Assembly: GCF_002741985.1 (NCBI RefSeq)
Contig: NZ_APHW01000023.1
Coordinates: 1-64,000 of the forward strand
Reading direction: 5' to 3'
DNA length: 64,000 bases
Origin: Vibrio rotiferianus CAIM 577 = LMG 21460
GTDB taxonomy: Bacteria; Pseudomonadota; Gammaproteobacteria; Enterobacterales; Vibrionaceae
Made by a program: the position numbers and the translations under genes. Numbering within the stretch: the stretch's first letter is position 1; each line of letters opens with the position of its first letter. Below the pieces are notes generated by a model. That model saw nothing but the letters and a program-made list of their open reading frames with translations. It did not search any database and had not been told where the DNA came from. Below are positions 37,491-45,953 of the stretch, in pieces.

Positions 37491-38393
37491 ATGCAAACTT
37501 TTGCGGAAATCTCAGCGATTCGTGAACAGGTAAAAACCTTTAAGCGTGAAGGTCGTAAGGTAGCGTTTGTCCCAACCATGGGTAACCTACATGAAGGCCA
37601 CTTAACGCTTGTTCGTAAAGCTCGCGAATACGCGGATGTCGTTGTCGTAAGCATCTTTGTAAACCCGATGCAGTTTGACCGTGCAGACGATTTGAATAAC
37701 TACCCTCGCACTCTAGAAGAAGACCTAAGTAAACTAGGTGGCGAAGGTGTAGAACTGGTGTTCACTCCAACACCAGAAATCATCTACCCTGAAGGCTTAG
37801 ACAAACAAACATTTGTTGACGTCCCTAGTCTATCAACCATCCTCGAAGGTGCATCTCGCCCAGGTCACTTCCGTGGTGTTACCACCATCGTAAACAAACT
37901 GTTCAACATTGTTCAGCCAGATGTGGCTTGCTTTGGTGAGAAAGACTTTCAACAGCTTGCTGTGATTCGCAAGATGGTTGATGACCTAGCAATGGACATT
38001 GAGATCATTGGCGTACCAACCGTACGTGAAATGGACGGCCTTGCAATGAGCTCTCGCAATGGCCTGCTTACCATTGATGAACGCCAACGTGCACCGGTTT
38101 TAGCACGCACTATGCGTTGGATCAGCAGCGCTATGCGTGGTGGTCGTGACGATTACGCTTCTATCATTGAAGATGCGAACGATCAGCTACGCGCAGCGGG
38201 TCTACAACCTGATGAAATCTTCATCCGTGATGCACGTACACTTCAGGCCATCACAGCAGAGACCGCACAAGCGGTGATCTTGATGTCTGCATTCTTAGGA
38301 AAAACACGCCTAATCGATAACCAAACGGTTGATATGGTAGTCGAAACCAAAGAAGAAGAATCAAGTGAAGATGACTCTGCAAATACTGAGTAA
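37491..38393 (+). CDS. panC: Pantothenate synthetase
   Basis: A 300-residue PanC. The ATP-binding motif is [11 protein letters not shown], with later FGEKDFQQL and the KMSKS-like MSSRNGLL. It joins pantoate and beta-alanine with ATP. The C-terminal tail (about 285-300, rich in Glu/Ser/Asp) extends past the usual PanC end. It is last in pcnB-folK-panBC and has a strong terminator 17 nt after the stop. Confidence 0.96.
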   Translation: MQTFAEISAIREQVKTFKREGRKVAFVPTMGNLHEGHLTLVRKAREYADVVVVSIFVNPMQFDRADDLNNYPRTLEEDLSKLGGEGVELVFTPTPEIIYPEGLDKQTFVDVPSLSTILEGASRPGHFRGVTTIVNKLFNIVQPDVACFGEKDFQQLAVIRKMVDDLAMDIEIIGVPTVREMDGLAMSSRNGLLTIDERQRAPVLARTMRWISSAMRGGRDDYASIIEDANDQLRAAGLQPDEIFIRDARTLQAITAETAQAVILMSAFLGKTRLIDNQTVDMVVETKEEESSEDDSANTE

Positions 38394-38410
38394 ATCGAAG
38401 TCTTAAATGA

Positions 38411-38437
38411 AAAGGTCGGCGCTAAGCCGACCTTTTT
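38411..38437 (+). terminator. Terminator of panBC
   Basis: AAAGGTCGGC (38411-38420), loop GCTAA, GCCGACCTTT (38426-38435), then TT. The A-rich and T-rich flanks would let it serve the convergent minus-strand gene too. Confidence 0.9.
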
Positions 38438-38454
38438 ACATCTGCTAATTTGAT

Positions 38455-39396
38455 CTATGAGTAAACAGATTGAAGCCCTTCTGGACGAGTCTTAAATCGC
38501 TTGTGTAACCACATCCATGCTGGAATATCTCGCTTTATCATCCCCTCGATTTCTTGATTCAAGATACTCGCCGCTTTAACCGGATTTCGTCGTTCAAATT
38601 GCTCGCTCAGGTCCTCACCAATATAAAGCGTATATTGGTTGTCACTCATGACAGTCACTCCAGACATCACCGCACACTTGGTTGCATCAACCAAAACACT
38701 CGAGCCAGCCGTGCTTGCCGCCTGTTCGACGGCGAAGAAAGGTACGAATACCGAATTGTTCATCCCATAATCATGATCCGGTAAGTACCATAATCGCTTG
38801 CCATTTTTCAGGACTTTGAGCATCGATTTTACGTCTTTCCTGTCTATCATTTGATGCCCACATCGAGTTCGACCACGGTGCTGAATGAACTCATAAGCTG
38901 GGTTTGAGTTCGGGCGATATACGCCGTAGCCTTCAGCAAATTGACTAAAGATTCTCGCCGTCATTTCCAAATTGAGGTGATGACTGCATACTACTAGCAC
39001 ACCTCGCCCATTCTTTTCCTGCTCAAGCAGACGCTCTTTACCCACAACTTTAGTTAGATGCTTCACTCGCCACTCAGGCCAAAACCAAGCCATACCCGTT
39101 TCAATCAGTGCCATACCAGTGTACTTAAAGTTTGCTTTTACCAGCTCCTCACATTGTTGATCGGTGTATTCAGGAAAACAGAGCTTGAGATTGCGCTTAG
39201 CAATTTCTCGGCGACGCTTCATTGGCAGCATAGCGAGAGAGCCGATACCTCTTCCCAATACTCGCAACAACGGATACGGCAGAACATTGACGATAAACGC
39301 TAACAAGCCGAATGCAAACCAAACAGACCAGTATTTAGGAAGAAGCAATTTAAAGGAAAAAGAAGGAGATGGGACGGTATTCATGGCTTCACTCAT
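38455..39396 (-). CDS. Lipid A late acyltransferase (LpxL/LpxM family)
   Basis: A 313-residue member of the HtrB/MsbB family. One N-terminal membrane segment lies at about 20-50. The catalytic motif is H-x4-E, in SHHLNLEMT (about residue 135). QHRGR, the conserved YLPDHDYG and the C-terminal WLHKRFKTRPEG follow and are typical of LpxL. It should add a secondary acyl chain to Kdo2-lipid A at the inner membrane. Similarity is closer to LpxL than LpxM, but Vibrio has several paralogues, so which chain it adds is open. Starts at 39396 and 39384 are both possible. Confidence 0.87.
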   Translation of the reverse strand: MSEAMNTVPSPSFSFKLLLPKYWSVWFAFGLLAFIVNVLPYPLLRVLGRGIGSLAMLPMKRRREIAKRNLKLCFPEYTDQQCEELVKANFKYTGMALIETGMAWFWPEWRVKHLTKVVGKERLLEQEKNGRGVLVVCSHHLNLEMTARIFSQFAEGYGVYRPNSNPAYEFIQHRGRTRCGHQMIDRKDVKSMLKVLKNGKRLWYLPDHDYGMNNSVFVPFFAVEQAASTAGSSVLVDATKCAVMSGVTVMSDNQYTLYIGEDLSEQFERRNPVKAASILNQEIEGMIKRDIPAWMWLHKRFKTRPEGLQSVYS

Positions 39397-39484
39397 TTAC
39401 AACAGATGTATTTACGACAGATGAGTGAAACCTAGCATGTAAAAAGTCGAAAAATTGTATGGGAATGTATTGGTGTGCATAGAA

Positions 39485-39511
39485 AAAGAGCAGCCCCAAT
39501 AGCTGCTCTTT
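39485..39511 (-). terminator. Terminator of yadGH
   Basis: AAAGAGCAGC (39485-39494) pairs with GCTGCTCTTT (39502-39511). On the minus strand the stem is followed by TTCTATG. It lies 15 nt after the yadH stop. Confidence 0.85.
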
Positions 39512-39525
39512 CAATTCTTTGTGTA

Positions 39526-40298
39526 TTAGCTTCTTAAACCAATTCCTTTGGTCACCAAATAATGAGCCACACCATAAAGCGCGACCACAAATACCGTCAG
39601 TACGCTAAACGAAGTGACAATACCCACGTCGGACACACCAAGGAAGCCATAACGGAATGCATTCACCATGTAGACGATAGGGTTCAGTTTAGACACCCCT
39701 TGCCAAAACTCAGGCAATAGACTGATTGAGTAAAAAACACCGCCGAGGTAAGTCAGTGGCGTCAATACAAACGTCGGGATGATGGAGATATCATCGAACG
39801 TTCTTGCGTAAACCGCGTTAATCAAGCCACCGAGTGAGAATACAACCGAAGTCATAAATACGGTCGCGATAATGATGCCCCAGTGATCCACTTGCAAATC
39901 AACAAAGAACAGCGACACGAAAGTTACGATAGTCCCCACCAGCAAACCACGAACGACGCCCCCCCCATAACAAAACCAAGAATGATGACGTAGTTTGGTA
40001 CTGGCGCTACTAGTAGCTCTTCAATGTTACGCTGGAACTTAGAACTAAAGAACGACGACGCGACATTAGAATACGAGTTGGTGATCACCGACATCATGAT
40101 CAAGCCCGGCACAATGTATTCCATGTAACTAAAGCCGTTCATTTCACCAATACGAGAACCAATTAGGCTACCGAAGATGATGAAGTACAGCGTCATCGTA
40201 ATCGCTGGCGGCACAAGAGTTTGCACCCAAATTCGTGTAAAGCGATTGATTTCTTTCGTTAGCAGGCTACAAAAAGCGGTCCAATATAACTTGTACAT
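39526..40298 (-). pseudogene. yadH: ABC-2 exporter permease YadH, frameshifted at a G8 tract
   Basis: The minus strand encodes an ABC-2 permease in two frames. The first part (40298 to about 39966) runs from MYKLYWTAFCSLLTKEINRF to VIILGFVMGG, then enters a nonsense tail (ASFVVCWWGLS). The second part resumes at VVRGLLVGTIVTFVSLFF and ends at GIGLRS, 39526. The join is a run of eight G (39959-39966, C on the plus strand). Removing two G, or adding one, restores frame; the first gives 256 residues, the same length as E. coli YadH, aligned without a gap. About six membrane spans are predicted in total. It is the membrane partner of the ATPase upstream. The substrate is unknown. Confidence 0.9.
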
Positions 40299-41215
40299 TA
40301 TTGGTTACCTCCACGTACGATGCTGACAAACAGCTCTTCCAAACGGTTTGCTTTGTTACGCATAGAGAGTACTTTCACCCCACTGTCTGAAAGTTGACTG
40401 AATACTGAGTTCAGACCTTGGCTCTTGTCCAACTCAATCTCTAGTGAACCATTGATCATCGTTTGGCTATTCACACCCGCAAGCTCTGGCATCTCACCAT
40501 CACACTCGACATCGAGGATGAAAGTTTCAACACGAAGTTTTCCGAGTAGCGCTTTCATCGTTGTGTTCTCGATCAGCTGACCTTTATTGATGATACCGAT
40601 GTTACGACATAGCATTTCTGCTTCTTCAAGGTAGTGAGTCGTTAGGATGATAGTAATGCCCTGCTCTTGGTTAATCTCCTTCAAGAAATCCCACATTGAG
40701 CGACGTAATTCGATATCCACACCTGCTGTTGGTTCATCAAGGATCAACAGCTGCGGCTCATGCATCAAAGCGCGAGCAATCATCAAACGACGTTTCATAC
40801 CACCCGATAGGTTACGTGCACGCTCTTTGCGTTTTTCCCATAAGTCGAGCTTAGTCAGGTACTTTTCTGCTCGCTCTCGTGCAAGCGTTTTGGATACACC
40901 ATAGTAACCTGCTTGCTGCATCACAATCTGTTCGACCGTTTCAAACTGGTTGAAGTTAAACTCTTGCGGTACCAAACCTAGATTTTGCTTCGCTAGTTCT
41001 AGGTGTGTATCGATGTCGTAACCGAAAACCTTAACCGTACCGGAAGTTTTGTTTACCAAAGAAGAGATAATGCCAATCGTAGTGGATTTACCAGCACCAT
41101 TCGGCCCTAAAAGCGCGTAGAAATCACCTTTTTCTACTGTTAGGCTAATGCCCTTCAACGCTTCAAATCCGCCCGCATAAGTCTTGCGAAGCTGTTCTAT
41201 TTCTAATGCGTACAT
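40298..41215 (-). CDS. yadG: ABC transporter ATP-binding protein YadG
   Basis: A 305-residue ATPase of the ABC-2 exporter class (YadG/CcmA-like). Walker A is GPNGAGKST, the Q-loop is GLVPQEFNFNQ, the signature is LSGGMKRR, Walker B is LLILDEPTAG and the switch His is in LTTHYLEEAE. A C-terminal regulatory stretch of about 80 residues follows. Its stop codon overlaps the yadH start by 1 nt, so the two form a coupled pair. In E. coli yadGH also sits beside the carbonic anhydrase gene can. The transported substrate is not established. Confidence 0.93.
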   Translation of the reverse strand: MYALEIEQLRKTYAGGFEALKGISLTVEKGDFYALLGPNGAGKSTTIGIISSLVNKTSGTVKVFGYDIDTHLELAKQNLGLVPQEFNFNQFETVEQIVMQQAGYYGVSKTLARERAEKYLTKLDLWEKRKERARNLSGGMKRRLMIARALMHEPQLLILDEPTAGVDIELRRSMWDFLKEINQEQGITIILTTHYLEEAEMLCRNIGIINKGQLIENTTMKALLGKLRVETFILDVECDGEMPELAGVNSQTMINGSLEIELDKSQGLNSVFSQLSDSGVKVLSMRNKANRLEELFVSIVRGGNQ

Positions 41216-41405
41216 TGCGTAATCATTGCCATCTGTTGATGAATCGTGAATGCCAATACCTTTAGGGGCTCATTGATAGCGACTAAAAAGTCGAAAGCGG
41301 TATTGCACTGAAGTTGAATTAGTTTATCGTTGAATAACGATGAACACAAATAAACCTTTCCATAAAATTAGAAATAACTATAAGTTTTCTTAACTCTATA
41401 TACGA

Positions 41406-41439
41406 AAAAGCGCCACCAAACCTCTCTGGTAGCGCTTTT
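41406..41439 (-). terminator. Terminator of the SulP gene
   Basis: AAAAGCGCCACCA (41406-41418) pairs with TGGTAGCGCTTTT (41427-41439) with one internal mismatch. On the minus strand it ends in TTTTTCG. It lies 17 nt past the stop. Confidence 0.85.
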
Positions 41440-41455
41440 AAGTAAACCACTTAGA

Positions 41456-43126
41456 CTACATGGTTAGCATTTGATGCTCATCTGTTTCTACATGCTTTAT
41501 CGCCGCATTCAATGCTTCGTAACGGAACTTGTAGGTGTTTTCATCAGGAACTAAATCTATCACGTGGAACTTCTCTAACTGTTCACGAGTACGTTGATTT
41601 GGACACAGTAGGTAAACTGCACAGTTTGCATCTAGAGCATCTTTAATCGCGTTTTCTAGCGCCAGACCTACCGTCACATCAATCATAGGTACATCAGTAA
41701 GATCGAGGATCATCACTTCATAGTCAGAGATACTCGAATGCTGACGAGAAATGGCTTTCGATACGCTGAAGATCATTGGCCCCGAAAGATAGAAGAACAA
41801 CACTTTGCCATTCGCTCTATCTAGTAGGCCTCGCTCACTGTCTGTTAGCGGCACATCGTCTTCATCCGCATCACTGATTGCCTTCACTTGGCGCGCTTGC
41901 TCGCGGCTTAAACGCTCAATAATGATGATGTTAGAAATAAACACACCAAGACCGACCGCAACAATCAAATCTACGAACACCGTTAGGAACATCACGCCAT
42001 ACATGACTGCCATACCCGGAAAGCTGACTTTATGGGCACGTTGAATGAAGCTCCAATCAAGAATGTTGAAACCAACGTACACCGCGATACCCGCGAGCAC
42101 TGCCATTGGGATTGGCTCAGTCAACCCGCTTGCAACCAAAACCACCAGCGCAAGGATCAACGCACGAATCACTCCAGATAATGGCGAGCGTGCGCCAACT
42201 TGGATATTGGTTACTGTGCCCATAGTGGCACCTGCTCCAGGCAGCGCGCCAAACAGACCAGAAATCATGTTTGCTAAACCTTGGCCACGTAATTCCTTAT
42301 CTGAATCATGCTCTTTACGCGTCAGAGAGTCACCAATAACGGCCGTCAACAAGGTATCAATACAACCTAGCGTACCCAGTACCAAAGCATCAATGACCAT
42401 CTCCGTGAACATAGCAGGATCGATATGCGGCACAACCAAAGATGGTAAGCCTGCCGGAATTTCACCAATACGGCGAATGTCTTCTGCGTCAAATAAAATG
42501 ACAGAAAGCAGCGTGACGGCAACAAGAGCCACTAGCTGAGCGGGAACGTATTTACGATAGTGTTTTGGGAAAAAGAATAAGATACCTAACGTCAGCAAGC
42601 CCAAAAATAGCTCACTAAACTTCAGGTTTGAAATCGTGTCTGGTAACGCAGAAAGCGTCCCGATAACCCCACCGGAAGGGGCTGCATGGCCTAATAAAGG
42701 TGATAACTGCAAGATAATCAGAATCACACCGATACCGGACATAAAGCCTGATATCACACTATAAGGCATTAATGTGATGTACTTGCCTAGCTTCAATGTA
42801 CCGAGAACAACTTGGAACGCCCCCGCCATCATGACAACAGTGAAGGTCATGGCCATGCCCGTTTCTGGATACTTAGCCATCATGCTAGTCAGTACCGCGG
42901 TCATGATCACCGTCATTGGACCGGTTGGCTCAGAAATCAGGGTATTCGAGCCACCAAACAGCGAAGCAAAAAGCCCCACCATGATCGCTCCCCACAGCCC
43001 CGCTTCCGCGCCTGCACCTGACGCTACACCAAAGGCTAACGCAAGAGGAAGTGAAATGATGGCTGTTGTTACACCACCAAACAGATCCCCTTTCAAGTTG
43101 ATATCCTTAAAGCGACTACCGAACAT
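41456..43126 (-). CDS. SulP/SLC26 family anion transporter with STAS domain
   Basis: A 556-residue inner-membrane transporter. About 14 spans (residues 10-420) include the N-terminal GGVTTAIISLPLALAFGVASG and ISEPTGPMTV, both typical of the SulP family. The C-terminal STAS domain (about 440-550) has the conserved MILDLTDVPMIDVT. It is divergent from the carbonic anhydrase gene, with 284 nt between start codons. That pairing suggests bicarbonate as substrate, as in BicA-type SulP proteins, but sulfate or other anions cannot be excluded by sequence. The upstream G-rich stretch before the ATG is a fair ribosome site. Confidence 0.9.
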   Translation of the reverse strand: MFGSRFKDINLKGDLFGGVTTAIISLPLALAFGVASGAGAEAGLWGAIMVGLFASLFGGSNTLISEPTGPMTVIMTAVLTSMMAKYPETGMAMTFTVVMMAGAFQVVLGTLKLGKYITLMPYSVISGFMSGIGVILIILQLSPLLGHAAPSGGVIGTLSALPDTISNLKFSELFLGLLTLGILFFFPKHYRKYVPAQLVALVAVTLLSVILFDAEDIRRIGEIPAGLPSLVVPHIDPAMFTEMVIDALVLGTLGCIDTLLTAVIGDSLTRKEHDSDKELRGQGLANMISGLFGALPGAGATMGTVTNIQVGARSPLSGVIRALILALVVLVASGLTEPIPMAVLAGIAVYVGFNILDWSFIQRAHKVSFPGMAVMYGVMFLTVFVDLIVAVGLGVFISNIIIIERLSREQARQVKAISDADEDDVPLTDSERGLLDRANGKVLFFYLSGPMIFSVSKAISRQHSSISDYEVMILDLTDVPMIDVTVGLALENAIKDALDANCAVYLLCPNQRTREQLEKFHVIDLVPDENTYKFRYEALNAAIKHVETDEHQMLTM

Positions 43127-43320
43127 TGAATTTGCTCCCTGCGTAAAAAAGACAAAATGCTATCAATCTATCAAATATTTCGATGTAGAAAAAAACCAAA
43201 TATAACCATGTAACTAGTAAGCTCATTCGTTTAATGAATGATGACTGCATATTTTATGATTTTAACGGCGAGAACTCGTCAGATGAGTCATCTTTGATGG
43301 ATATTTAACGGGATCGAAAT

Positions 43321-43342
43321 TGTAACATTGTGTATAGTTACA
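43321..43342. promoter_or_regulatory. Inverted repeat between SulP and can genes
   Basis: TGTAAC (43321-43326) and GTTACA (43337-43342) form a perfect 6-10-6 inverted repeat in the divergent promoter region, about 68 nt before the can ATG. The inner TATAGT could be a -10 element. The regulator is unknown to me. Confidence 0.4.
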
Positions 43343-43410
43343 GCGCTGATCGCTTTATAAACAAGCTTGAGCGATGAGCTTTTTGAATTATTAGGGAAGT
43401 AGATTGCCAG

Positions 43411-44079
43411 ATGCCGGAAATTAAACAATTATTCGAAAATAACTCGAAATGGTCGGAAGAAATTAAATCTGATCGTCCAGAATATTTTGCAAAGCTAGCG
43501 GAAGGTCAGAAGCCTGATTTTCTTTGGATTGGATGTTCTGATAGTCGTGTACCTGCAGAACGATTAACCGGACTTTTTTCTGGCGAGCTTTTTGTTCACC
43601 GAAATGTAGCGAATCAAGTGATCCATACCGACCTAAACTGCCTTTCGGTTGTGCAATATGCGGTCGATGTATTAAAAGTAAAACATATTATTGTCTGCGG
43701 CCACTATGGCTGTGGTGGCGTTAACGCAGCTATCGACAACCCTCAACTTGGTCTTATCAATAACTGGCTCCTTCACATCCGAGATCTCTACTTTAAACAC
43801 CGAACTTATCTAGACCAAATGCCTGTCGAAGACCGCGCGGATAAACTTGGTGAAATCAACGTAGCAGAACAAGTCTACAACCTGGGTAACTCGACCATTA
43901 TGCAAAATGCTTGGGAACGTGGTCAGGATGTAGAAATTCATGGCGTGGTGTACGGGATTGAAGATGGTCGCCTTGAATATTTAGGTATTCGTTCAAACTC
44001 AAAAGAGACCGTTGAAGCCTCTTACCAAAAAGCGCTCTCAACCATTCTTAACTCAGACAACAAATTGCTTTGTCGCTGA
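43411..44079 (+). CDS. can: Beta-class carbonic anhydrase
   Basis: A 222-residue beta carbonic anhydrase. Zinc ligands are Cys and Asp in CSDSRVP (about residue 42-44), and His and Cys in [10 protein letters not shown] (about 98-101). HRNVANQV follows the first motif. It interconverts CO2 and bicarbonate in the cytoplasm, feeding carboxylases. It is divergent from the SulP transporter and converges with hpt across a bidirectional terminator. Length and motifs match E. coli Can, whose neighbours (yadGH, hpt) are the same. Confidence 0.96.
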   Translation: MPEIKQLFENNSKWSEEIKSDRPEYFAKLAEGQKPDFLWIGCSDSRVPAERLTGLFSGELFVHRNVANQVIHTDLNCLSVVQYAVDVLKVKHIIVCGHYGCGGVNAAIDNPQLGLINNWLLHIRDLYFKHRTYLDQMPVEDRADKLGEINVAEQVYNLGNSTIMQNAWERGQDVEIHGVVYGIEDGRLEYLGIRSNSKETVEASYQKALSTILNSDNKLLCR

Positions 44080-44110
44080 GTTAAAAAGTATCAGTCGAAC
44101 CAAATAAAAG

Positions 44111-44142
44111 AAAACGCCCGTTAATTTCTTAACGGGCGTTTT
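44111..44142. terminator. Bidirectional terminator between can and hpt
   Basis: AAAACGCCCGTTAA (44111-44124), loop TTTC, TTAACGGGCGTTTT (44129-44142). The 14-bp stem has A-runs before and T-runs after it, so it serves both convergent genes. Confidence 0.93.
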
Positions 44143-44167
44143 TGTATTCTTCTAGTAAGAATAATGA

Positions 44168-44698
44168 TTACTCTTGTGGTACCACTTTACCAATGAACGG
44201 TAGGTGGCGGTATTTTTGAGCGTAGTCGATACCCACACCAACCACAAACTCGTCTGGAATCGCGAAGCCAACGTAATCAACTGGCACTTCAACTTCACGA
44301 CGTGATGGCTTGTCTAGCAGCGTACAGATAGCAATCGACTTTGGTTCACGTAGAGAAAGAATCTCACGGATCTTGTTCAGCGTATTACCCGTATCAATGA
44401 TGTCTTCAACGATCAGGACATCTTTACCTTTGATGTCATCATCTAGATCTTTAAGGATACGCACATCACGAGAGCTTTCCATCGTGTTACCGTAGCTAGA
44501 GGCAGTCATAAAGTCCACTTGATGAGTCAGATCAATTGCACGTGCCAGATCCGCCATAAATACAAATGAACCACGAAGCAAACCAACCAAAACTAGATCT
44601 TCACTGCCTTGGTAACGTTCTGTAATTTGCTTGCCTAATTCGCGAATACGTTCCTGAACTTCTTGCTCAGAAATCATAACTTCTACTGTATGTTTCAT
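44168..44698 (-). CDS. hpt: Hypoxanthine phosphoribosyltransferase
   Basis: A 176-residue phosphoribosyltransferase. The PRPP-binding loop reads [14 protein letters not shown] and the hood has [11 protein letters not shown] chose the start at 44698 ([14 protein letters not shown]), the usual Vibrio length; an in-frame start 51 nt upstream adds an unconserved tail. It salvages hypoxanthine to IMP. It is monocistronic. Confidence 0.95.
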   Translation of the reverse strand: MKHTVEVMISEQEVQERIRELGKQITERYQGSEDLVLVGLLRGSFVFMADLARAIDLTHQVDFMTASSYGNTMESSRDVRILKDLDDDIKGKDVLIVEDIIDTGNTLNKIREILSLREPKSIAICTLLDKPSRREVEVPVDYVGFAIPDEFVVGVGIDYAQKYRHLPFIGKVVPQE

Positions 44699-44902
44699 AC
44701 TGTGCTCAATATTCTTGTGAGTTGAGGTTGGTCGTACGCAAACGATCACCTTTTTACGCAGCGTAGTGTAACACCACGAGTAGAGCGATAAAAGCGCTCT
44801 TCACCACCAAGAAATTTTTAGACCTACATCTAAGTTTTCACAAGCAGTTGATGAAAAATGCCACAGTAATGACATTCCTATCGATAATTTTCTGATTGCA
44901 TA

Positions 44903-44931
44903 TTGACCTTAATCATATGCACCATTACACT
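44903..44931 (+). promoter_or_regulatory. Candidate luxR promoter
   Basis: A -35 TTGACC (44903-44908) and a -10 TACACT (44926-44931) are separated by 17 nt. Transcription would start near 44938, giving a leader of about 80 nt, long enough for sRNA control. Confidence 0.4.
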
Positions 44932-44992
44932 CATCAAGCTTTAAGCAATCATTAGAATAATTAAATATAAGCGTATTAAACGCGAAATAATC

Positions 44993-45007
44993 AACTCAAA
45001 TGGCAAG
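44993..45007 (+). promoter_or_regulatory. Putative Qrr sRNA target in the luxR leader
   Basis: AACTCAAATGGCAAG resembles the complement of the conserved Qrr pairing core (AACGTCAGTTGGCTAG) with a few differences, and it overlaps the ribosome site AAGGAT. In V. harveyi and V. cholerae, Hfq-dependent Qrr RNAs pair here to repress luxR/hapR at low cell density. The Qrr core is from memory. Confidence 0.5.
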
Positions 45008-45017
45008 GATATTTAAT

Positions 45018-45632
45018 ATGGACTCAATTGCAAAGAGGCCTCGTACTAGGCTTTCACCTCTTAAACGTAAACAACAACTGATGGAAATCGCTCTAGAAGT
45101 GTTTGCTCGTCGCGGCATTGGCCGTGGTGGTCATGCGGATATTGCCGAGATCGCTCAAGTTTCTGTTGCAACTGTATTTAACTACTTCCCGACTCGTGAA
45201 GATTTGGTGGATGAAGTTCTGAACCACGTTGTTCGTCAGTTCTCTAACTTTTTGTCTGATAACATTGACTTAGACATTCATGCTCGTGAGAACATCGCCA
45301 ACATCACTAATGCAATGATTGAGCTAGTAAGCCAAGATTGCCACTGGCTGAAAGTATGGTTTGAGTGGAGCGCATCAACACGTGATGAAGTATGGCCGCT
45401 TTTTGTAACCACAAACCGTACCAACCAACTGCTAGTGCAAAACATGTTCATTAAGGCAATCGAACGTGGTGAAGTATGTTCTGAGCATGAACCAGAGCAC
45501 TTGGCAAACCTCTTCCATGGCATCTGTTACTCTTTATTTGTGCAAGCAAATCGTTCTAAGAGTGAATCTGAACTAGCTAACTTAGTTAATTCTTACCTAG
45601 ATATGCTTTGCATCTACAACCGCGACCATTAA
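45018..45632 (+). CDS. luxR: Quorum-sensing master regulator, LuxR/HapR/OpaR/SmcR
   Basis: A 204-residue TetR-family regulator. The N-terminal helix-turn-helix (about 20-65) contains ARRGIGRGGHADIAEIAQVS and VFNYFPTRE, close to identical with V. harveyi LuxR. The C-terminal dimer domain has WLKVWFEWSASTRDEVWPLF and LFHGICYSLFVQAN. I chose 45018 (MDSIAKRP), with AAGGAT 7 nt upstream; an in-frame ATG at 45000 adds six residues and covers the ribosome site. It is made at high cell density and controls proteases, biofilm, luminescence or competence genes, depending on species. In V. cholerae HapR is also needed for chitin-induced competence, which links it to the chb and pil genes in this window. 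Confidence 0.96.
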   Translation: MDSIAKRPRTRLSPLKRKQQLMEIALEVFARRGIGRGGHADIAEIAQVSVATVFNYFPTREDLVDEVLNHVVRQFSNFLSDNIDLDIHARENIANITNAMIELVSQDCHWLKVWFEWSASTRDEVWPLFVTTNRTNQLLVQNMFIKAIERGEVCSEHEPEHLANLFHGICYSLFVQANRSKSESELANLVNSYLDMLCIYNRDH

Positions 45633-45658
45633 GCTGAAACGCGAATTTGATTAAATCA

Positions 45659-45688
45659 AAGGCTGATACTTAGGTATTGGCCTTTTTT
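45659..45688 (+). terminator. Terminator of luxR
   Basis: AAGGCTGATAC (45659-45669), loop TTAG, GTATTGGCCTT (45674-45684), with two G-U pairs, then TTTT. Confidence 0.8.
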
Positions 45689-45698
45689 GTTTTTGAGA

Positions 45699-45761
45699 AG
45701 CGATTAGCGATTAGCGATTAGCGATTAGCGATTAGCGATTAGCGATTAGCGATTAGCGATT
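45699..45761. repeat. Nine tandem copies of the heptamer AGCGATT
   Basis: AGCGATT repeats without a mismatch from 45699 to 45761 (9 x 7 nt). It is intergenic, just after the luxR terminator. Perfect short tandem repeats of this size usually vary in copy number between strains through slippage. Confidence 0.97.
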
Positions 45762-45898
45762 ATTATTTGTCTTTCTTGAAACAAGTCATCTCCTTTAGAG
45801 CCGATCCTCTTTCATTAGCCTTCCCAAAACCAGCTCTCGATTCCTAAAGCGGAGCACTCCCGAATCTCCAAGCGTAGCGTTCTTTTCCTCCAATAAAA

Positions 45899-45922
45899 AA
45901 ACCGCTGACGAATCAGCGGTTT
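45899..45922 (-). terminator. Terminator of lpd
   Basis: AAACCGCTGA (45899-45908), loop CGAA, TCAGCGGTTT (45913-45922). On the minus strand it is followed by TTTTATTG. It lies 32 nt past the lpd stop. Confidence 0.9.
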
Positions 45923-45953
45923 CTAAAAACATTAGCGAGTAGCTAAGAAAAAG

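Larger units (their letters stand above)
44699..45017. other. hpt-luxR divergent promoter region
   Basis: A 319-nt AT-rich stretch without a gene. It contains a candidate luxR promoter (44903-44931) and leader with a Qrr-like target (44993-45007). TATCGATAATTTTCTGATTG near 44878 loosely resembles a LuxR/SmcR operator half, which would fit autorepression, but the match is too weak to list as a site. Confidence 0.6.
45633..45953. other. luxR-lpd intergenic region
   Basis: About 320 nt without a gene. It holds the luxR terminator, a nine-copy heptamer array (45699-45761), a degenerate palindromic stretch (about 45815-45880, GCACTCCCGAATCTCC resembles the REP-like arms elsewhere in the window), and the lpd terminator. 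Confidence 0.75.

Noticed and set aside
42045..42539. Long plus-strand open frame opposite the SulP gene (164 codons)
   Set aside because: It lies wholly antisense to a well-conserved transporter gene and its product is low-complexity Ser/Thr/Ile/Pro, typical of a codon-bias shadow.
45000..45017. Upstream ATG as the true luxR start
   Set aside because: It would place the good AAGGAT ribosome site inside the gene; family members start at MDSIAKRP.
45699..45761. CRISPR array
   Set aside because: Repeat unit is 7 nt with no spacers and no cas genes nearby; it is a simple tandem repeat.
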